A stretch of DNA of 21,035 nt from Priapulus caudatus (taxonomy: Eukaryota > Priapulida > Priapulimorpha > Priapulimorphida > Priapulidae), in contig NW_014577665.1 of NCBI RefSeq assembly GCF_000485595.1, forward strand, positions 18,387 to 39,421, written 5' to 3'. Position numbers and translations under genes: made by a program. A model generated the notes under the pieces. The model ran no database searches and had not been told where the DNA came from. It saw only the letters and a program-made list of their open reading frames with translations. Positions 12,201 to 18,200 of this stretch are shown piece after piece. The stretch's first letter is position 1; every line of letters starts with the position of its first letter.

Positions 12201-15200
12201 TTTGCCTTGCTATGTTGAAGCAATTTTTGCATTTCGTAAATATTAGATGTGATCATGTGAATGTTTTTGTTTGTATGAATGCAGGAGTTCGAAAACAAAC
12301 TCAAGGATATCGGAAACCTTGTGCATACACTAGAACACAGTAGCAAGGGCATACAGGCAACAGATGATGAGCTCCATCGTGCAAAGGTTAGTTACTACAA
12401 TCCTAGAGGTTTTGAGTTTTCCAGCTACCGCGAATATTTGGTTTTCCACTTTCCTCCTCACAATGACATCTTGACCAACTAAACTTACTTCTAACGTACT
12501 TTTAAACACTACTTCAATCTCTATTCCCCAATCATGTGACATTTAACTTGTATTAACAATGTCGTTTTAACCTTGCTCTGAGTTGAATCCACTTGGGAAT
12601 TTTGTAAGCCTCACTCTAGTACTGAAGCTGTTTTTTTGTCTGTATTCGATCCATAGCACTTTGAGATCCTGTTAAGCCACTAACATAGTATCAACCTATG
12701 ATTTCCTGGTTCCCAGCCTCACAGGAAAACCAGTTCTCTTTTGTACTTGACCACTATCGCTTTAGTAAGCTTACCAGCTTTCTTTCCATGACTTCGCATC
12801 CCCAGTTGGGTTGATGCTTAATTATTAACCTGATGATAATACTGTCTATAATGTGGAACAAGTGGCCTGTTATCTGAAGGTTATACGTCAAGAAATAGTC
12901 TATTAGGTTATTGAATATAAAGGTCAACTTTACTCCGTGAGACCCCAACTTATAAGAAAGCTACATTTTAGATGCGATTACGCGTTAGTCAGAGTCACGG
13001 ACAAAATGCTGAAAACAGCAATACTACTGTAGATGCGCTAGCCTGGCCGAACGATAAAAAATTAATTAAACCGCTTCACTCCAGCCTTGCCTCTTGCGCG
13101 TCTAGCTGTCAGTGAGAGTGATTCGATGGATACGCATTGCAGGCCGATCGGGAGACCGCATTAGACCAGCTGCGCAACTCGGAACAGGAGAACGCCACTT
13201 CGAAAGAGGTGAGCGGAGGCGGCGATGACGCAGCATTCGTCTCCGTCAGGCGCGACGCTAATTGAATGTAGCATGCGATGCGAGTGACACGAACGCCACC
13301 GACGCGGGGAGCGTGCCAATGCCGCCGCGAAACTTTGCCGCCGCTCGAGTTTCTGCGTATTGATTTTGCCGCGCCGATTGGATTGCACGTGCGCGCGAGA
13401 CGTGGAGAAATTAATCTGACTGAGTGTGGTGACGCGATAGGTGAGTGCGCAGTGGAGGGAGAAAGGAGCAGAGGAAAAGAAAGAGGAGAATGAGAGAAAG
13501 AAGAGGCGGTATGAGAGAATTGTGAGAAAGAAAGGGGGGGTAGGGAGAACGGGGAGTGAAACAAAGAGAGGAGGTTGAGTGAGGAAGTGATTGTATGAGT
13601 GAGTGAGTGAGTGAGTGAGTGAGTGAGTGAGTGAGTGAGTGAGTGCGTGAGTGAGTGAATGAGTGCGTGGGTTGGGTGAGTGGTTGGGAGGGAGGGAGGG
13701 ATGGAGTGAGTGGGTGAGTGAGTGAGTGAGTGAGTGAGTGAGTCAGTGCGTGGGTGGTTGGGTTGGAGGGTAAGTGAGTGAGTGAGTGCGTTAATAGGTG
13801 AGTGAGTGAGTGAGTGAGTGAGTGAGTGAGTGAGTGAGTGAGTGAGTGAGTGAGTGAGTGAGTGAGTGAGTGAGTGAGTGAGTGAGATAGAGATAGAAAG
13901 AGACGAAAGGAGAGATGAAGAGGAGGAAATGAGAGAAAATGAGAGAGCAAGGATGAGGAAGAGAAAAATGAAGAAGAGGCAGCCGAGAAGAGAGGTGCGG
14001 GGGGGAGGGAACCAGGAAATTCAATATTGGTGGAAGTACAGTTGCATGTAAGGTCCGTCATGCTGCAGTGAGCCCATTTATGGTGAAAATAAAGCACACT
14101 ATAAAGAACAAGAAGCAATACTACAATTTTAATAAGTATTTTGAATGTTTTTATCTTTGCAGTATATAGTTAATTCATATATCATATAGCTTATATGATA
14201 AAGTAATAAGTAATCGTATGTAAAAAGTTTAATCAAAATCAGCAGTTATGCAAAGAAACGTCTTTATCATAAATGTTTAAGGAAATTTCAAGACTACACC
14301 AGGAGCTGCACAATTTGAGGCATACAGAAGTTGAACAACTGAAAGGCTTGCTGGATAAGTCTTACCATGATAAAAACGCATTAGAAGTAAAGGTCAACGA
14401 ATTGTTTGCAAAAGGTACGTAATGTTGGTATTTTTAAAAGTAAAGATGCTGGGAAAAATTACCACGTTTATGGAAACATTTATTGACATTTTTTGTAATT
14501 ACCGGTGCATTACAGATTAAACTGGTGTTGGTGGGTAAACATATCTTTACGCACTGAATGAATGAGTGTATTCGTTTTTCAGTTTATTCCAGAATTCGGC
14601 ACAAATCTGTTACTTTCAAAATAAATCATAAACGACACAACATTAATTTTTTGATTCAAAAATGAACAAAACCAGCTAAAGTTTGAAGGCGCGTCATCGT
14701 GGTGACATCGTCGTCATGGCGACGTCGTCGTCGTTTCAACACTCGTCGTTGCGACGCCGTTGTCGTGGTGACACCGTCGTCATTGCTACGCCGTTGTCGT
14801 GGCGACACCGTCGTCATTGCTACGCCGTTGTTGTAGCGACGCCGTCGTCGTGGTGACACCGTCGTCGTGGTGACACCGTCCTCACTTCGACGTGCTAACC
14901 GAACGCTCGTTGCTACAGATCAAGAGCTTGAGATGGAGCTGGGTAAGCTGAAGGCTGCGTCTGTGCGCTCGGCGGCCGCTCGCTCGCCGGGCCGCGTCGA
15001 CAAGCAGATGAAGCAGCTGGAGGACGAGAAGGACTACTACAAGCTGGAGGCAGACACCATGCAGAAGATGATGAAGAACTGGAAGTCGACGGCGCCATCT
15101 AGCGGGAAGAAACTGGAACGCCCAAAGTAATTCGTCGCGGCGCGCGCTCGCGATTGCGGTCGAACGCGGCGGCAATCGATTCATTATTCTGTTTTTCGCA

Positions 15201-18200
15201 CGTTGGCTTCTTTGGCATATCTTGATGTGTATTATTGTGTTATTAATGAGATAATGTGATGTTAAAAATGACAGCATGATGTATAGAGGGTTCCGCGACT
15301 TGCACTAAAAATAGCAATATTACCTACAATCCCGTGCCGCCGGCCATACTGGTTCCCAGAATTGCGAACACATGTTACCGATAGACGCAATCTACCGATT
15401 TTACATTGATAGTTTGTACATACGATAGTGTTATTACAGTAATCTATAATAGTAGTAAGTGGATCCCGGTTTTGCAGACAGGTTTACCAGCGCGTGTTGG
15501 GGTGCTAGAGTTCGATATGATTGTGCACACCCGGTTGTACAGGGTGTTGCAGGCAGGTTTATCAGCGTGGGTTGGGGTGCTAGTCTGCTAGAGTTCAATG
15601 AGATTACACAGGTCCGGTTTTTTGCAGGGCTTTGCATGCAGGTTTGTTAGCGTGGGTTGGGGTGATGAGGTTGCCGCAAAGTCGGCGGATTGCTAGATTG
15701 AGCAGATCGGGAGATTGCACGCAACACATATCATGGACTTGAGTTTGTTTACATAGCGAGTGTTCAGAAATTTCACCGATTTTACTGCATATAGCTATCA
15801 AATGCAGCTTTTTATAATATCTGGTGTATGCACATTTGCCAACTGTCTGAAGTGTACGTAGTATGGATAAGTACTTTGATGCACTAGCCAACGTAGCCAA
15901 AGCACGCTATCTCGAGAAAATTGCGTGCATTGGGAATCGACACCCGTACGAGAATGGAGCGAGGACCACAACTTAATTGTGCACGTCACGTACTTATTAG
16001 GATCTCGTGAATTGACTACCTAACATTCTCGCCGAGTCCATTTTATACTCTCAAGGACTTTCAGAACCGCAAAAGCCTGGATGCCTACGATCGACTGTTC
16101 TGCGGTTGGGTTAGTGGTGTATCAGTCTACATCTATCATGTGAACAGTGAGCGTCCCATCTACGTTATCCGAGCACGTGGTATGCACTCCCAGTGTCTGA
16201 TTATACCATCTCTCTATCCGTGCATGGGTCACGATGAGAGAATATGGGACAGGCATCATGTCAGCACACTGTAATTGTAAAGTCGGGCTTGGTTAATTCG
16301 GTTCACATGTTGCCTCGGTGCTATTTTATGTAGAGTATGCTGCACGTGCAAGAGAAATCCCCACCCCCACTCAAACAGCTGCCTACTGGATGCTGGCGAT
16401 ATATGTATATAAGTGTAAATGTGTAGCAGTGTGCGACGTGCGTGCGGTGTACCTGTGTGTTGCAGAGGAGCATTTGACCGGCATTTACAGGTAATTATCG
16501 GCAATACTAGACGAAAGAGAGTAGAGAAACATTAAGACATTGGTAGTAAATACATTTCGTGTTTATTCAGCATTGCTTTTTTATTGAAAATGCTTCAAGC
16601 GTCTGTGGTCCGCCTTGTCTCTCGTCACTTTACCTTGTGTTGTGATCACGCTAGGCAGCCTAAAAAAGCTGTGTGGCTCTCTCTGATACCGATTGCTGCA
16701 GTTGACAACACCGCAGGAGAGCGGCGTTGTGATGGATTTGCTTAATAGGCGAATAAAATGAGCAGAGAACAGTGCGTTGCTCAATGTACTTGTACCAAGC
16801 CTGAACTGGTTTCTGGAACCGTCATGGCCGGAGGCGTTGCATTGTGGGTAATTAGAAAATTCGCGGAGCCCTCTATACTTATTATTGTCGATTCTCATCC
16901 GTAAGTGTAAATATTGGATGTAAGGATATAGGATGCCAGCCTGCATGATCCTTGATCAGATTTTGAGTTATTTGTAGTGCCATAGAGTACTATAATATCG
17001 TGCTGTGTAGTGTGTGTAGATCAGCATGGTCAGTATTGTAGTGTCTTTCCCTAACACAAACCCACGCGTTCTGTTGAGCAAACTGTGATTGGAGTACTTA
17101 CATGATATGTCAAGCACTAAAGCAGCGAAGTGTGACTGTATCACGTAAGCAGCTAAAAATCTCACGGTCGTCAAATGTACGCATTCTTACTTTTTTCAAA
17201 CTTTTTTTTTAAAGTTTTAAAAATGCAATCGTTATATTTCGAACCTAGGAGCCCCACCGAGAGACTGAACTCGATGAAGAAAGGTGAGTCGATCAAGAAT
17301 CTGACCTCGACGTCGAAAGACACGATCGATCTCGACTCGACAGGGGGCGACACAGACAGCCGACGCACGCCACTACCCAAGGGAACCGGCAGCGGCAAAA
17401 AGGTTCCAAATACGGGGACCGGGTGGAAGAAAGCGCGCGCGCGACTCTTGGCCGGTGCAAAAGCGGAAAAGAAACGGGACAGCGAAGATTTCAGCGGCTC
17501 CGACATGACTCGAAGCAGACGAGGTCGGAGCAGGATGGACGAAAACTCGTCCGAGCAGATCGGCCTTGATTCGAGCAACGATTTTCAAACGCCCGACGTG
17601 GGAGGGGCAAAGGTACGTCTGCCCGCTCCTGTAGTGGTTGCTGGGAGGTAGTATGTATTACATTCTATAGCTACCGTGTTACAAATTCTAGCAACAATAG
17701 CTAACGTGTTTCTCAAATAATTAATACCGTATAAAGAAATGTGACTTTGGGAAAAAAACGTTTTGAAAAAATCACTGCTGTAGTGTGATTCACTCATTAA
17801 TAGTGAATGTAATAAAGAAATAAGGCGTTTAAGTGGCTGTGAGCTGATATGTGACTACTTTTCTTCTGGTGATCTAAAGGTCGTGTCATTGAATTACACA
17901 CCATCTTGTAAACTGGTATTTCACTCTGTATGTAATCATTATTACATTTTTTATAACGATAACATGGTTTTTTTAAATGCTAGTGAAGTTCTACTGTTAG
18001 TGGGTTGCTGCACCCCTGCATCATATTAGACTGTTGAGGACATCTTCATTTTCATGAGTATTTGCAAATATTCGCCATATATATCTGCTAACACGAGTAG
18101 TATTCCCTTTGATTAGCAATATCTACATGATTATAAAATGACTAAATTCTGCCTTCCATCACGGATAAAAAATGCTAGTGCACAGACTGACACCATGTAT

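Larger units (their letters stand above)
11017..12284 (+). other. CEP135 intron 7
   Basis: A phase 0 intron of 1268 bases holding MITE B and a hAT-like element. Between them, 11550-11690 has degenerate AAAGTCCTGGAAAA-type repeats that may be another decayed element. Confidence 0.88.
15127..17248 (+). other. CEP135 intron 11
   Basis: A phase 2 intron of 2122 bases. It contains a three-copy minisatellite, a broken SWIM-zinc-finger gene on the + strand and a broken THAP domain on the - strand. 16950-17248 shows nothing recognisable apart from the T-rich run at 17201-17210. Confidence 0.8.

Noticed and set aside
13594-13886. CRISPR-like array
   Set aside because: A pure tetranucleotide repeat with no spacers, in a eukaryotic intron.
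13411-14118. 235-codon open frame on the - strand with Thr-His-Ser-Leu repeats
   Set aside because: It is the translation of the (GAGT)n microsatellite; no domain, no conserved start, and it overlaps an intron of CEP135.
14867-15130. Independent small gene starting at ATG 14867
   Set aside because: The upstream part is GTC repeat plus splice-site sequence; the conserved part begins exactly at the exon 11 acceptor and continues CEP135 homology.
16728-16946. Upstream half of the THAP open frame as protein
   Set aside because: It does not resemble THAP proteins, and the family start position corresponds to 16727; the open frame is accidental.
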